Assembly: GCF_050589845.1 (NCBI RefSeq)
Contig: NZ_JBNGPA010000005.1
Span: forward strand, 62,001-126,000
From: Carboxylicivirga agarovorans
GTDB taxonomy: Bacteria > Bacteroidota > Bacteroidia > Bacteroidales > Marinilabiliaceae
Length of the DNA stretch: 64,000 nucleotides
Direction: 5' to 3'
The notes under the pieces are model-generated. The model saw nothing but the letters and a program-made list of their open reading frames with translations, had not been told where the DNA came from and did not search any database. Below, one piece after another: positions 35,166 through 45,100 of this stretch (the first letter of the stretch is position 1; every line of letters begins with the position of its first letter). The translations under genes were made by a program, and so were the position numbers.

Positions 35166-35807
35166 TTATTCTGCCTTCATGCGATTAAACATTACGGCCA
35201 GATGCGCATACAATGATGTATTCTGAACAACAATATCCTCCTCTACTTTAATACGAACAGGCGTAAAGTTCCAGAGGGCTTTAATACCTACTTCAACAAG
35301 CTTATTTGCCACCTCTTGAGCTTTATCTACAGGAACAGTCAGAATACCAATCTTTGCTGTTTCCTCGTGCATGTTGGCCAGTTCCTCAAAATGATAAATT
35401 GGCACCCCTTCAATTGTTTTACCAACAACTTCAGGGTCAACATCAAATGCAGCCACAACCTTTAAACCAAATTGTTTTAATCCATGATCGTGCAATAATG
35501 CTTTACCTAAACTTCCAACCCCAAATAAATAAGCTTCATCAACTACTGTAAAACCCAGAAAATCTTCTAATACATCAATTAGAGGTTCAACTTCATATCC
35601 AACCCTTGTTTTGCCAACAATACTGGTATATGACAAGTCTTTTGTTACCTGAGTTGGGTCAACCCCCATATCACGGGCAATTAATGTTGAAGATATATGT
35701 TGAAGCCCCTCCTTTTGGGCTAGCTTCAAATAAGCTAAATAACAAGGCATACGTCGAAGCGCTGGCTCCGGCACCAGGTTATTTTTCTTTCGATTAGTTA
35801 GCGACAT
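35166..35807 (-). CDS. rex: Redox-sensing transcriptional repressor Rex
   Basis: 213 residues, full length. The N-terminal winged helix (about 1-75) has EPALRRMPCYLAYLK and RDMGVDPTQVTKDL, diagnostic of Rex. The Rossmann domain has GVGSLGKALL for NADH binding and continues VVAAFDVDPEVVG. Rex represses fermentation and respiration genes at a low NADH/NAD+ ratio. The gene stands alone between a bidirectional terminator and a 246-bp AT-rich gap in which I found only weak partial operators. Confidence 0.95.
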   Translation of the reverse strand: MSLTNRKKNNLVPEPALRRMPCYLAYLKLAQKEGLQHISSTLIARDMGVDPTQVTKDLSYTSIVGKTRVGYEVEPLIDVLEDFLGFTVVDEAYLFGVGSLGKALLHDHGLKQFGLKVVAAFDVDPEVVGKTIEGVPIYHFEELANMHEETAKIGILTVPVDKAQEVANKLVEVGIKALWNFTPVRIKVEEDIVVQNTSLYAHLAVMFNRMKAE

Positions 35808-36053
35808 AGTGATTAATTCATATGTTTATACATTCCTTTTTTGTTCAACAAGACTCTAAGAAATAAAAACCAATGACCAATGAATAAAAGATAAGGTGTG
35901 AATTTCTATTGCTCTTTTCGTCTGTTTAACAAACTTACAAAATTAATTAAGTTTTTGAATGATAACTCTATTCACTAATTAAAATTGACAAGATTTATAT
36001 CACCAATTTATTACTAATCGCCTTTTAATTTAAAGCTTTATGAGGCATATAAC

Positions 36054-36899
36054 TTAAGAAGCCATTTTTTTCAAATCCTTTTCCAATAATCCATCACGAT
36101 TTTTCTTATTCACCATATGGTAATCGAAATAGTAGAATGTTGAACTATCAGCGCCGATCAATATTTTATAGCATCGAGCTTTATATTTCGTGCCTTCCGG
36201 ACCTACTTTGTGCATAAAAACAACCGAATCATCCCTTCTTTCTATAGCATCCTCAACCTCTGAGCGGGTTACAATTTTAACATTGTAAGGGTAAATGCTC
36301 TTTATCTTTGACAAGGTATTGACCTCCGGAGCTAAATCCTCCTTTGTGAGATACAATGTCTTTCCTGACAAACTTTTGACATTATCGTTGTAGTACTTGA
36401 AAGCATTAGGTTTAATCAACTGAGGCTGTTCATTCATAAGATTGACATGATCCTGAATAAAACGTACAAACGCTTCAAGCTTGTATGCATAACTTACATC
36501 CTCAACACGAAGGTATGATAATGGTAACGAACATAAATCAGGCAAATCCCTTACTTCTGTATCTGTTTCGCCAAGTAGAAGGCTTAAAAAATTATAACGG
36601 GCTTTTGTTTTATCTGCATCAAAAGTGGCAACTGTTGAAATCAAAAAAGAGTAGGCAGGATCATTACGCTTATCTTCAAATTCATCATTGGAGATAAATT
36701 CATAATCGGTTAAGGTCCATACGGTTTCCATCACCTCTTTGATCTTAAAATTAAAGTCACTCATTGGATTCGCATCCATAACAACAAGCGTTTTTGTATT
36801 TAAAAAAGCTTTATATTCTTCTTTTGTTGGCAAATGTTCTTTTGCAAACACACCACTAACAGCAATTAAACAACAGGCAATTGTTAGTATTCTCTTCAT
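36054..36899 (-). CDS. Secreted protein of unknown function, Bacteroidota family
   Basis: 281 residues from the ATG at 36899, which puts a good signal peptide (RILTIACCLIAVSGVFA) at the start. An ATG at 36923 with an AAGGAAGG sequence upstream is possible and would add eight residues. The mature protein begins KEHLPTKEEYKAFL, followed by TLVVMDANPMSDFNFKIKE and TDYEFIS. Proteins of this pattern occur widely in Bacteroidales as hypothetical proteins. No catalytic motif or lipobox is visible. A TAAATTTG element at 36956-36963 (minus strand) could drive it. Confidence 0.75.
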   Translation of the reverse strand: MKRILTIACCLIAVSGVFAKEHLPTKEEYKAFLNTKTLVVMDANPMSDFNFKIKEVMETVWTLTDYEFISNDEFEDKRNDPAYSFLISTVATFDADKTKARYNFLSLLLGETDTEVRDLPDLCSLPLSYLRVEDVSYAYKLEAFVRFIQDHVNLMNEQPQLIKPNAFKYYNDNVKSLSGKTLYLTKEDLAPEVNTLSKIKSIYPYNVKIVTRSEVEDAIERRDDSVVFMHKVGPEGTKYKARCYKILIGADSSTFYYFDYHMVNKKNRDGLLEKDLKKMAS

Positions 36900-36955
36900 A
36901 TTCACACAAATTTCTTTATACATTAATTTTTAACACCTTCCTTAAAAGGCTCGTC

Positions 36956-36963
36956 CAAATTTA
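36956..36963 (-). promoter_or_regulatory. -7 element ahead of the secreted protein gene
   Basis: TAAATTTG on the minus strand fits TAnnTTTG, 33 bp from the ATG at 36923 and 57 bp from that at 36899. A matching -33 TTTG was not found. Confidence 0.35.
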
Positions 36964-37067
36964 TAAGGATAATTCTAAATTTATTATTAAATCAGTATTT
37001 GCTTAATACGGGAATAGTTAACCAAACGGTTACATCAAATTCAATTTATTTTGCAATTGGTTAAAAA

Positions 37068-38978
37068 ATGCTGCTTATTTATTATAAAGAGCCACTTATT
37101 AGTTTATTTTTGTTTAAGGAAACTAGGCTATTTGGGGTTAGTTATTTCACGATAACATTGGCAGCTATCGCATTTGGTTTAAAAATTACCAACATGCAAG
37201 CCCCAAAGAAGGATAATCTAAACAACAAACAGATGAAATTACTAAATAAATTTCTTTCACTATTTAAAACGGAAAGCAAGGAAAAAGTTGATGAAGAAGA
37301 GCAAACTCCAATGCTCATAAACAACCTCATTAATTTCTTCTTATTCTGCATTGTGTTTATTGAAGGTATTATCAGTCTGAGAAATGAGAATACAATTTTT
37401 GCAATTCCCCTTCTGACATTAAGCCTGACGTTTGCATTTCACTTTGTGTACCTAAGCCGAAACTCAATGGCTAAAGGCATGCAAAATTCACTTTTCTTCT
37501 TCTCTAGTGTCACTTTTTTATATTTTGTTGTTTTTGGAAGCAGCACGGGAATCAATATTATCTGGTCAGCACTTTTCCCTCCATTTATCATCTCACTTAT
37601 GGGAATGCGCAGAGGGTCCATTTTCTCAATCATATTCTTTCTGTTAATCGCAGTTATTGTATTGGTGATTAACAATTATGGATGGATTGAGCAGGCCAAA
37701 GAATATACACAGACAGAAAAAATTGTTTTTCTCGCTTTCTATGCCTTCTTTTTCATAACTACTTATGCCATTCACTTTACCTATACCGAGATTATTTTAA
37801 GAAAAGAAAGGCGCGTTTTAGATTCACAGAATTTCAATAAAACGCAGGAAGAATTAATATCAAAACTTTCACACCAAATCAGAACTCCCTTAAGTAACAT
37901 TACTGGTATTATTGATATTCTTGAAAAAACGAATTTAAGTGATGATCAGCGTGATTATATCAATACAATACATGCCTCTTCAAATAACCTGGTAAATGTT
38001 GTTAATAACATGGTGGCAGCATCCAAAACTAATTTTAGCCAAATACCGGCTGAAGAAGTTAGCTTTAACCTCTATTCAACTATTAATAACACTATCAAGT
38101 TATTTCAGGATGATCAGGAGAAAAAGAAATTCAGCCTTTCACTTTCAGCTGATATTCCAACGAACTTAATTGGCAACAGCATTAAAATTAAACAGATATT
38201 CCTTAACCTTCTTAACAGTCTCCTGAAGTATAATAATTCAGAGCTTAAAACAATTACAATTGAAGTTTCACGTAAAGAGATTCTTCCTAATAAAATAGTT
38301 TTAAAATTCAGAATCATAAGCAATACAGTAGTTCCAATGCCTAAGTCGAAACTTGGTGAGGATGCTATCCACTCATCGGATGTAATTCACCTGAATCGCT
38401 CAAAATATATCAACATGCTTGATTTAGGTATTACACAGAAAATAATCGAAATGGATGGTAACCATATTGACATTATCCCTGATTCGGTTAAAACCATTAT
38501 TGAATTCACTGCTACTTTCAAAGAAAACATCCAAAGTCAGTCAATTGAGAATATAAAACCTCCAACCAAGCAGTCAGAGAACTACTTTAAGCCAGTTGTT
38601 GACATAGCAGACTCCAACATCCTGCTAGTTGAGGATAACTTCAGCAACCAGCAGATTATCATTTTATATATTAAAAATGAGGTTAAGAAGATTGAAGTTG
38701 CTTTCAACGGCAAGGAGGCGCTTGATAAGTTTGGCAAAGCCAAATACGACTTAATTCTTATGGATATACAAATGCCGATCATGGATGGCTTTAAGGCAAC
38801 TGAAAAAATACGTCAGATTGAAAAAAGCACTGGCACACACACGCCAATTATTGCAGTTACAGCCAATGCATTCCCTGAAGATAAAGAACGATGTCTGGCA
38901 ACCGGTATGGATGATTATATTAGTAAGCCATTCCAGCCTGAAGACTTAATAAGGAAGATTAAAAAACATCTAAGTTAG
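37068..38978 (+). CDS. Hybrid histidine kinase with degenerate ATP-binding domain
   Basis: Up to 636 residues; starts at 37194 or 37233 are also possible, because a TATTTTTG promoter-like motif lies at 37105-37112, inside the longest frame. About six membrane helices precede a HisKA box (SKLSHQIRTPLSN). The HATPase region is worn: the N box reads NLLNSLLKYN instead of NLL.NAIKY, no DxGxG is found, and the glycine box reads LDLGITQKII. The C-terminal receiver (about 515-636) is intact, with LMDIQMP and SKPFQP. It may be a phosphorelay receiver or pseudokinase, not an active kinase. A terminator follows. Confidence 0.85.
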   Translation: MLLIYYKEPLISLFLFKETRLFGVSYFTITLAAIAFGLKITNMQAPKKDNLNNKQMKLLNKFLSLFKTESKEKVDEEEQTPMLINNLINFFLFCIVFIEGIISLRNENTIFAIPLLTLSLTFAFHFVYLSRNSMAKGMQNSLFFFSSVTFLYFVVFGSSTGINIIWSALFPPFIISLMGMRRGSIFSIIFFLLIAVIVLVINNYGWIEQAKEYTQTEKIVFLAFYAFFFITTYAIHFTYTEIILRKERRVLDSQNFNKTQEELISKLSHQIRTPLSNITGIIDILEKTNLSDDQRDYINTIHASSNNLVNVVNNMVAASKTNFSQIPAEEVSFNLYSTINNTIKLFQDDQEKKKFSLSLSADIPTNLIGNSIKIKQIFLNLLNSLLKYNNSELKTITIEVSRKEILPNKIVLKFRIISNTVVPMPKSKLGEDAIHSSDVIHLNRSKYINMLDLGITQKIIEMDGNHIDIIPDSVKTIIEFTATFKENIQSQSIENIKPPTKQSENYFKPVVDIADSNILLVEDNFSNQQIIILYIKNEVKKIEVAFNGKEALDKFGKAKYDLILMDIQMPIMDGFKATEKIRQIEKSTGTHTPIIAVTANAFPEDKERCLATGMDDYISKPFQPEDLIRKIKKHLS

Positions 38979-39031
38979 GATTTAGACTTTCATTTTTATT
39001 TGTTCATCCCAATATTTGAAAATAAGTTATT

Positions 39032-39070
39032 AACCTGGGTTCGTCATAAGTAACGAGCTCAGGTTTTTTT
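39032..39070 (+). terminator. Terminator of the hybrid kinase gene
   Basis: AACCTGGGTTCGT (39032-39044) pairs with ACGAGCTCAGGTT (39052-39064), with wobbles in the middle. A run of T (39063-39070) follows. The remaining 39071-39344 holds only the promoter of the small membrane protein. Confidence 0.75.
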
Positions 39071-39289
39071 ATTAATCAGTTGCCAGATGGCATATTATCC
39101 GATGTATGCATGAAAATGGATCATGTACATAAATTGTATCTTAAAAGATATTTATCAAACCTTAATTACTATTCGCAGTCTCATTTTATGGAATAAGATT
39201 AGTCTATCACAAACAGGTGATATAGTGATACTATTCTATCAGGTACGGTTAAAAAACGTCAACACCTTGTTAATTACTGTTAAAGCCTC

Positions 39290-39319
39290 TTGAATTTCTC
39301 ATCTAGCCTTGTAAGTTTG
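39290..39319 (+). promoter_or_regulatory. Promoter of the 47-residue membrane protein
   Basis: TTG at 39290-39292, a 19-nt spacer and TAAGTTTG at 39312-39319 match the Bacteroidota -33/-7 pattern. The expected transcript start near 39325 is 20 bp ahead of the ATG at 39345. Confidence 0.55.
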
Positions 39320-39344
39320 TATATTGAGGTTAGACCACGAACAA

Positions 39345-39488
39345 ATGGATAAGAAGAAAATGAAGAAAGAAACTGATATAACATTAAAACTTAAACGGAA
39401 GATTCTGATCTATTCGATCATAGAAGTTGCACTAATAATTGCACTTTTAGGTTTTATCATGTTCTTAATAATGGTTTTAATGAGCTAG
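39345..39488 (+). CDS. Small single-helix membrane protein (47 residues)
   Basis: ATG at 39345 to TAG at 39486-39488. Residues 1-20 are strongly basic (MDKKKMKKETDITLKLKRK). Residues about 21-46 form one long hydrophobic helix rich in Ile and Leu, ending LMS. The positive-inside rule places the N-terminus in the cytoplasm. It has its own promoter-like sequence and lies between the hybrid kinase terminator and the convergent DUF3859 gene. Function unknown. Confidence 0.6.
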   Translation: MDKKKMKKETDITLKLKRKILIYSIIEVALIIALLGFIMFLIMVLMS

Positions 39489-39490
39489 GT

Positions 39491-39877
39491 TTACAGGTAA
39501 AGCGTTATTGTCTTTTCTGCTAAAACTTTTCCATCCAACCATGTAGTAAGAACCCACTCTCCTGCCTTATCATCATAGGGTTCCCAGACAGTATCTCCAA
39601 GAAAAAACTCGTAGTCATTCGAATTTACAAAGTATTGTCCCTTAAATGCGGGTTCCACTTTGCCATGCTTATCTTTAAACGGAGGGTGATCAATTTTAAA
39701 CTCAACAAGCTTGCCTTTGGCACCTTTAATCTTTATAACATATCCAAATTCAATATCCGGCTGAATCAGAATCCTGTCAGTTATTTTCAGTAGCTTCGGC
39801 AGCTTTCTCGATGTTCGTTCCCACCTGCTATATTCTCCGTAGCTATATAATTCCCAGCTTATTTTCTTCTTTGCCAT
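39491..39877 (-). CDS. DUF3859 domain protein
   Basis: 128 residues. Recognisable segments are YGEYSRWERTSRKLPKL..., a GYVIKIKGAKGKLVEFKIDHPPF core and NSNDYEFFLGDTVWEPYDDKAGEWVL, matching DUF3859, a small all-beta cytoplasmic family. Function unknown. It is 12 bp after the TPR gene on the same strand, suggesting a shared transcript. It is convergent with and almost touches the 47-residue membrane protein gene. Confidence 0.8.
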   Translation of the reverse strand: MAKKKISWELYSYGEYSRWERTSRKLPKLLKITDRILIQPDIEFGYVIKIKGAKGKLVEFKIDHPPFKDKHGKVEPAFKGQYFVNSNDYEFFLGDTVWEPYDDKAGEWVLTTWLDGKVLAEKTITLYL

Positions 39878-39889
39878 TAAATTGTTTCA

Positions 39890-42097
39890 TTAACTCTCCA
39901 GAGAATACCTCACCTGATCCAACATCAGTGGAATATCTCCGGAATCTATACCATGCTTTTTAAGGTAAGGTATATCTGAATTAAAAGTATCAATAAACTC
40001 ATTAAACGAATGGTTAGGCAACTGTATGCTTTGCTGATAAAATGACAAAGCTTCTTTTCGTTTCTTCTGACACCATAGTGTGTGCCCAAGATTTATTAAA
40101 TCGTGCTTGTTTTTCTCTGAAACAATTAATTTGTGGTAATACTTTTCAGCCTGTTCGAATTTACCTTCAACGAAAGAGCACCATGCAATGGGCCGTCCCG
40201 CTTTGTTATTTCCGGGATCAAGGTACTCAACTTTAAAATAATACTTTAAAGCCTCTGAAAAGTCTTCCAATTCTAACAAACAGTGCCCTATTGAGACTTG
40301 TGTATGAAGGTTTGAAGAGTCCATTTTTTCGGCCTCCTTATAATAATTTAAGGCATCTTCGGGTTTATTTAAGTGTCGGTAACACAAGGCAATCTTCTTC
40401 TTATTCCACACACTTTGTGAGCCCAGTAACTCGGCCTGTTGATAATAACATAAAGCTTTTTCGTAATTTCCGGATTGTTGATAGCAATAAGCCATTTTTT
40501 GAAGCACCTCTGTATTGCCCTTTTCCTTATCAGCAATCTTGCTATAGATCTCGAGGGCATCTTCAAAGTAATTTTTCTTAAAATAATACTCACTTATATC
40601 CCTTAAAGCATCTGAATCATCAAGCATTTGATTGAAGAACCATCGATTGTAAAAGTCCATTTTTTGGGTAAAGACATCTTCAAACTGGTGTTTCTGAGGA
40701 TGAACTTTTAACAGACGATATAAATCCTGAATAAACTGATTACTGGCAACCAGCTTTTTCTGATTGGCTTGCAGCATTTGTTCATCCTTTTGCATTTCAA
40801 CCATCTGCTCTATCTCGGCTGAAAACATTTGCCCCATCATTTCTTTTTGCATGCCAGGCATATGTGGAATACTCAGAATAAGCGAGTATTTATCAGAATT
40901 ACATAAGAAGCGGGATGAAGCAAGACCATCAAGCAATGACCGACTGCTAAAAACGGCATCTTCATTAAATAATGACTGCTGAACATCAGGATGTGTAGGA
41001 TAGAATGGCATTAACCAATTACTTACCGTATTGAAGAATGAAAAATGCTTTAAATGTTTAAACGTTGATAAAAACACATCGGCACCTTCCATTTGCCATT
41101 GCGTCAACTCTTCCATTTTATCCATCAGGTTTGGCGAGTCCTTAAACATATCTTCCCAATCAGGATTTTTACCCTCAGCAAGATTATCACTGATCAGGTT
41201 ATCCAAATCGAGCTTATCCTTAAGCTTAGGGTGCATTTTCACTACTTCAGGTAAAATCTCATCGTTCAACTTTTTAGAAATTTGTTCTGTTTCCCTCGTT
41301 CTGATCAATTGAATAGCGATACTGTGAATAATTGTTTGTAAACCACTCTCTTCAATTGTCATAAATAACTGGGTGTACAACTCTGGATATAATGGTAAAC
41401 GCGCGTCATATTTATTCAGAGCCAATAATAAAGCGACTATAGCCCTGGCACTTAATTCATCTTCTGGATGCGTGCTAAGCTCTATTAGAAGATGTATATA
41501 ATCGGAAGAAAAATCGCGCATTAAAGAAAGGTTTATCGCCCCAACCAGTATGGCTTTGTAGTGTAAGGGAAGAGTACTTTTCTCAAAGAAATCTTTCAAC
41601 ACTGATTTATTGACACTCCCAATAGATGAATATGACCAAACCTGGTTGAATAACTTATCGACTGCTAATTGTAATTCCGGTTTATTCTCAGCATTGCCAT
41701 CTACGACCTTTTGCAATTCTAAAGCACTCCAAATAGAGTTTATTTCATCTATTGCAATCTGAAAATTAAGCTCTGTCTGTTTTTTTCTTTCTTCATAGAT
41801 CTGATCTCCTGAATATTTGCTCAGCAATAAATCACACACCTTATCTGCCAGGTGGTATACATCGCGTAATAAATGATTGTAGACTTTCTGACGCTCAGGA
41901 TCCGATATGCCCTCGACCGTGTATTTCAGAATATTCTTATAGGTAAATTCAATATTATAATGACTATCGATCAAATCTCCATTTTGCGATTCTTTAACCA
42001 ATTTTTGAATTTTATCCAGGCTATCTTTAATCTTCTTTTCCGATAAAAGCCAACATATATTTGTATGCTCAACTTTAATTTCCTTAACAGTCATCAT
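39890..42097 (-). CDS. Large TPR-repeat protein
   Basis: 735 residues with no signal peptide. The first 480 residues are helical with no motif I recognise. Residues about 530-690 hold at least four canonical TPRs: YFEDALEIYSKIAD, GNYEKALCYYQQAELLG, NKPEDALNYYKEAEKMD and EDFSEALKYYFKVEYLD. It is probably a cytoplasmic scaffold. It lies between DUF3859 and the TamB-like gene with gaps of 12 and 6 bp, so it may form one operon with the BamA/TamB genes. Function unknown. Confidence 0.8.
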   Translation of the reverse strand: MMTVKEIKVEHTNICWLLSEKKIKDSLDKIQKLVKESQNGDLIDSHYNIEFTYKNILKYTVEGISDPERQKVYNHLLRDVYHLADKVCDLLLSKYSGDQIYEERKKQTELNFQIAIDEINSIWSALELQKVVDGNAENKPELQLAVDKLFNQVWSYSSIGSVNKSVLKDFFEKSTLPLHYKAILVGAINLSLMRDFSSDYIHLLIELSTHPEDELSARAIVALLLALNKYDARLPLYPELYTQLFMTIEESGLQTIIHSIAIQLIRTRETEQISKKLNDEILPEVVKMHPKLKDKLDLDNLISDNLAEGKNPDWEDMFKDSPNLMDKMEELTQWQMEGADVFLSTFKHLKHFSFFNTVSNWLMPFYPTHPDVQQSLFNEDAVFSSRSLLDGLASSRFLCNSDKYSLILSIPHMPGMQKEMMGQMFSAEIEQMVEMQKDEQMLQANQKKLVASNQFIQDLYRLLKVHPQKHQFEDVFTQKMDFYNRWFFNQMLDDSDALRDISEYYFKKNYFEDALEIYSKIADKEKGNTEVLQKMAYCYQQSGNYEKALCYYQQAELLGSQSVWNKKKIALCYRHLNKPEDALNYYKEAEKMDSSNLHTQVSIGHCLLELEDFSEALKYYFKVEYLDPGNNKAGRPIAWCSFVEGKFEQAEKYYHKLIVSEKNKHDLINLGHTLWCQKKRKEALSFYQQSIQLPNHSFNEFIDTFNSDIPYLKKHGIDSGDIPLMLDQVRYSLES

Positions 42098-42103
42098 AGC
42101 TTA

Positions 42104-45100
42104 CTATTTAGATGATTCGAACTTCAAAATTACATCAAATCCTGATGTTTTGGAACTACCACTCTGCAATCTAAAGAATAAAACTTTATTTAACTCATAC
42201 TCCAGAGTAACCATTTCCGGCGTAATTTCATCATCCTCCGTTTCTCCAAATCCCCGTTGATAAATCACAAATAAATCGTTTGTAATATACTTTCCAACCA
42301 CAAATGCAGCGCTTTGCCAATTTTCGGTTGAGTTAACCTCAATCATATCCAATTTAAAACGTTGACCAATGGTAGAGTTTAAAGAAGATGTTACCACGTT
42401 TGCCAGCATATTTGATCCGACAGACCCAATAATACCATTCTGTCCATCATAGCTTAATTCGTCCATTGTTTTACCAAAAACCATAATTGATACGGCATCA
42501 GACTGTGTAATACCAACATCATCAAGGGTAAAGTTGATTTCAGGCTCTGATAAATACTCTGTTATTGCCAGCTGGAGTGTATGTTTTTCCTTATCACTCC
42601 CCCTAAACACATATTCCGCCCTAATTTCCAATCGTGGGTCCTGTGTCTTTCCTCCCATGAATGTAATAATTCCTTCAGTCACGTTAAACTTACGTCCATA
42701 AAGAATATAGTGTCCCCTCACAACCTCAACATCTCCGAATAACTCAAAATAATCAGCCTCTTTAACAACATCAACATCTCCGCTTATTTCTATATTCATA
42801 TCATTACTCTTCAGCCAGGTACTTCGAGGTATGTCAATATTAAGCCGTCCTCGCAATTGCTTAATAAACGGAGGCACCAACTCAATCTCTTCTTCAGTTT
42901 TGATGGCTACTGAATCATTTTCCTGTAATGCTTCAACCAATAATGGCATATTTTCAGTGTTGCTTTTCGCATCATCATCAGCTACAAGTCCGGGAATGTA
43001 AAATGAAGACCGATTAACTATTACTTTACCACCAAAACGAGGCGCCCCTTCAATTCCTGTCCGGTAAAACGGATCTCCGCTAATATTGACGTCGTAGTTT
43101 TTATGTTGAACCAGGTGAAAATTCTTAATATTCGTGGCCATATCCGAGGCCACTACCTTTCCTGAAACCAGTGTTGAATCTAATAAGAGATATCCTTTTG
43201 AGGCATAATGTCCCTTATCCGAACCAACGTAAAATGTGTCTATATCTACTTTGTTTTCATCAAAAACAAATTGCCCGGTAATATCTTTATAATACACTCC
43301 TTGTTTATCATTATTTAAATAGCCGTTTTTCATATTGATCTGCCCATAAAACATCGGCTTATTAAACTCACCTTTAGCTTTCACTCTTCCATCCAATAAC
43401 AATCCAGCATTTATATGGATATATTCTGAAATATCAGGTGTTACAAGTTCTAAAGAGTCCAGCACCAACTCTGCCGAGAATGATTCGGGCAAAGGCATAT
43501 CGTAACCGGAAGTATCTATTTCCAGTTTAAGTGGCACTTTAAAATTGGCATATATACTACTATCCAGTTCTGGAGACCAGGTATCAACAGTAAAAGTATC
43601 GGCTAAATATGCAAGCTGTCCTTCGAGGGCAGGAGTTACAAAGTCTCTGAAGTAAAAATCTCTTAACGAATAATTTCCCTGAAGTATAACAGACTCAGGT
43701 TCACCGGTAAGCTGCAAAGCCATAGTTATTTTTCCGCCAATACTATCGGGTGTATTAGTGAAATAATTAAGTATATTTAAGTCCAGACTATCAATATTCA
43801 ACTCAAAATTCTCAACATTATTGGCGCTAACGACACCATCAGCTTTGAGCCTGAAATGATCATTATCCCTGTCTTTAATCTCTAATGCATCAATGAAAAT
43901 CGACTTATCGTAAAACCCTATGTCTTGCATAGAATCTGTCAGGTAGAAATGAGAGCCTGGTATTTTTATGTCAGTAGATACAAGAGTTAAACCAATCGTA
44001 TCCAACAAACTCAATTGTGATTCAATCAGCACATTCAGAGAACTGTCTTTTCCCAGACTAATAGCAGACCTTAGGTGTTTATCAGTATAATCAAAACTAA
44101 TATCAAATGTATCAAGCATCTGTACATCACCGTGCAAGTTATTCCCATTAATTACACCACCAACTACTATTGAGTCTGCAAAATATCGCCCATCTAATTG
44201 TGCAATAACTGTGTCGCTAATGAGTTCTGCATACCCAAAATCAGTTACATTCAGTATTCCACCAAATTCGATACTATCTTTATTGCCGGCAAGATTAACA
44301 TTGGCATTTGCAACTTCAAACGAAAAGTCAGGTAATTTGAATTGTTCAAGAAAATCCAGGTTCCTGCTTTTTACAATGGCCTGAGCTTTATAATCAAACG
44401 AACTAAAATGTATTTCTCCTGAACTGACGACCTCATTACTCTTTATTTTTACAGCCAATGTGTCAAAGTACATACTCTCTCCACTAAACTCCGAATGCAA
44501 CACAAGACTATCAACGTCAATGTCATACACCTTACTATCATATAACTGAGCCCGGGTTGTAAAATTCCGCTTATTAGAAATAATATGGGTACCTGAAATA
44601 ATGATATGACCATTGACCACAGTATTCTCCATAACTGGCTCAATCACCTCTACATCCAGGTTACGGGTTTCAAAATTGAAAGTATATTCCGGTTTATTAT
44701 ATAAATCATCTATTTGCACATGACCTTCACTTCGACTTTCGTTATAAACCACCAACATATCAGCCTTAATATGATTACTGATTTGCGAGGCATCAATAAA
44801 TAATGTGTCAGTAACAGTATTCTGGTATGAGGAATTATTAAACCGCCCCCGTAAATTCAAATCACTTTTATAGTCAAATACGTTTTCACCCTTTATTTCA
44901 ACTGAGCCATTCAGATAGGCCTCTGTCTTATTCATATCAAACCAATCTTCAGGCACAAATTCATTAAACGACACATCAACATCGTATTCTGACACGAGTT
45001 TTTTATTCCTTATGGCGTCCGGAAGATCATAAAACACACCTTGCAATGTTACACTTTCCTTTCCCTTTGACAATAACAGATCACAATGCAACTCTTCTTG

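Noticed and set aside
35841..35934. TTGTTCAACAA and GTTTAACAAAC as Rex operators upstream of rex
   Set aside because: Half-sites are partial and the spacing does not match the usual Rex site; AT-rich DNA produces such palindromes by chance.
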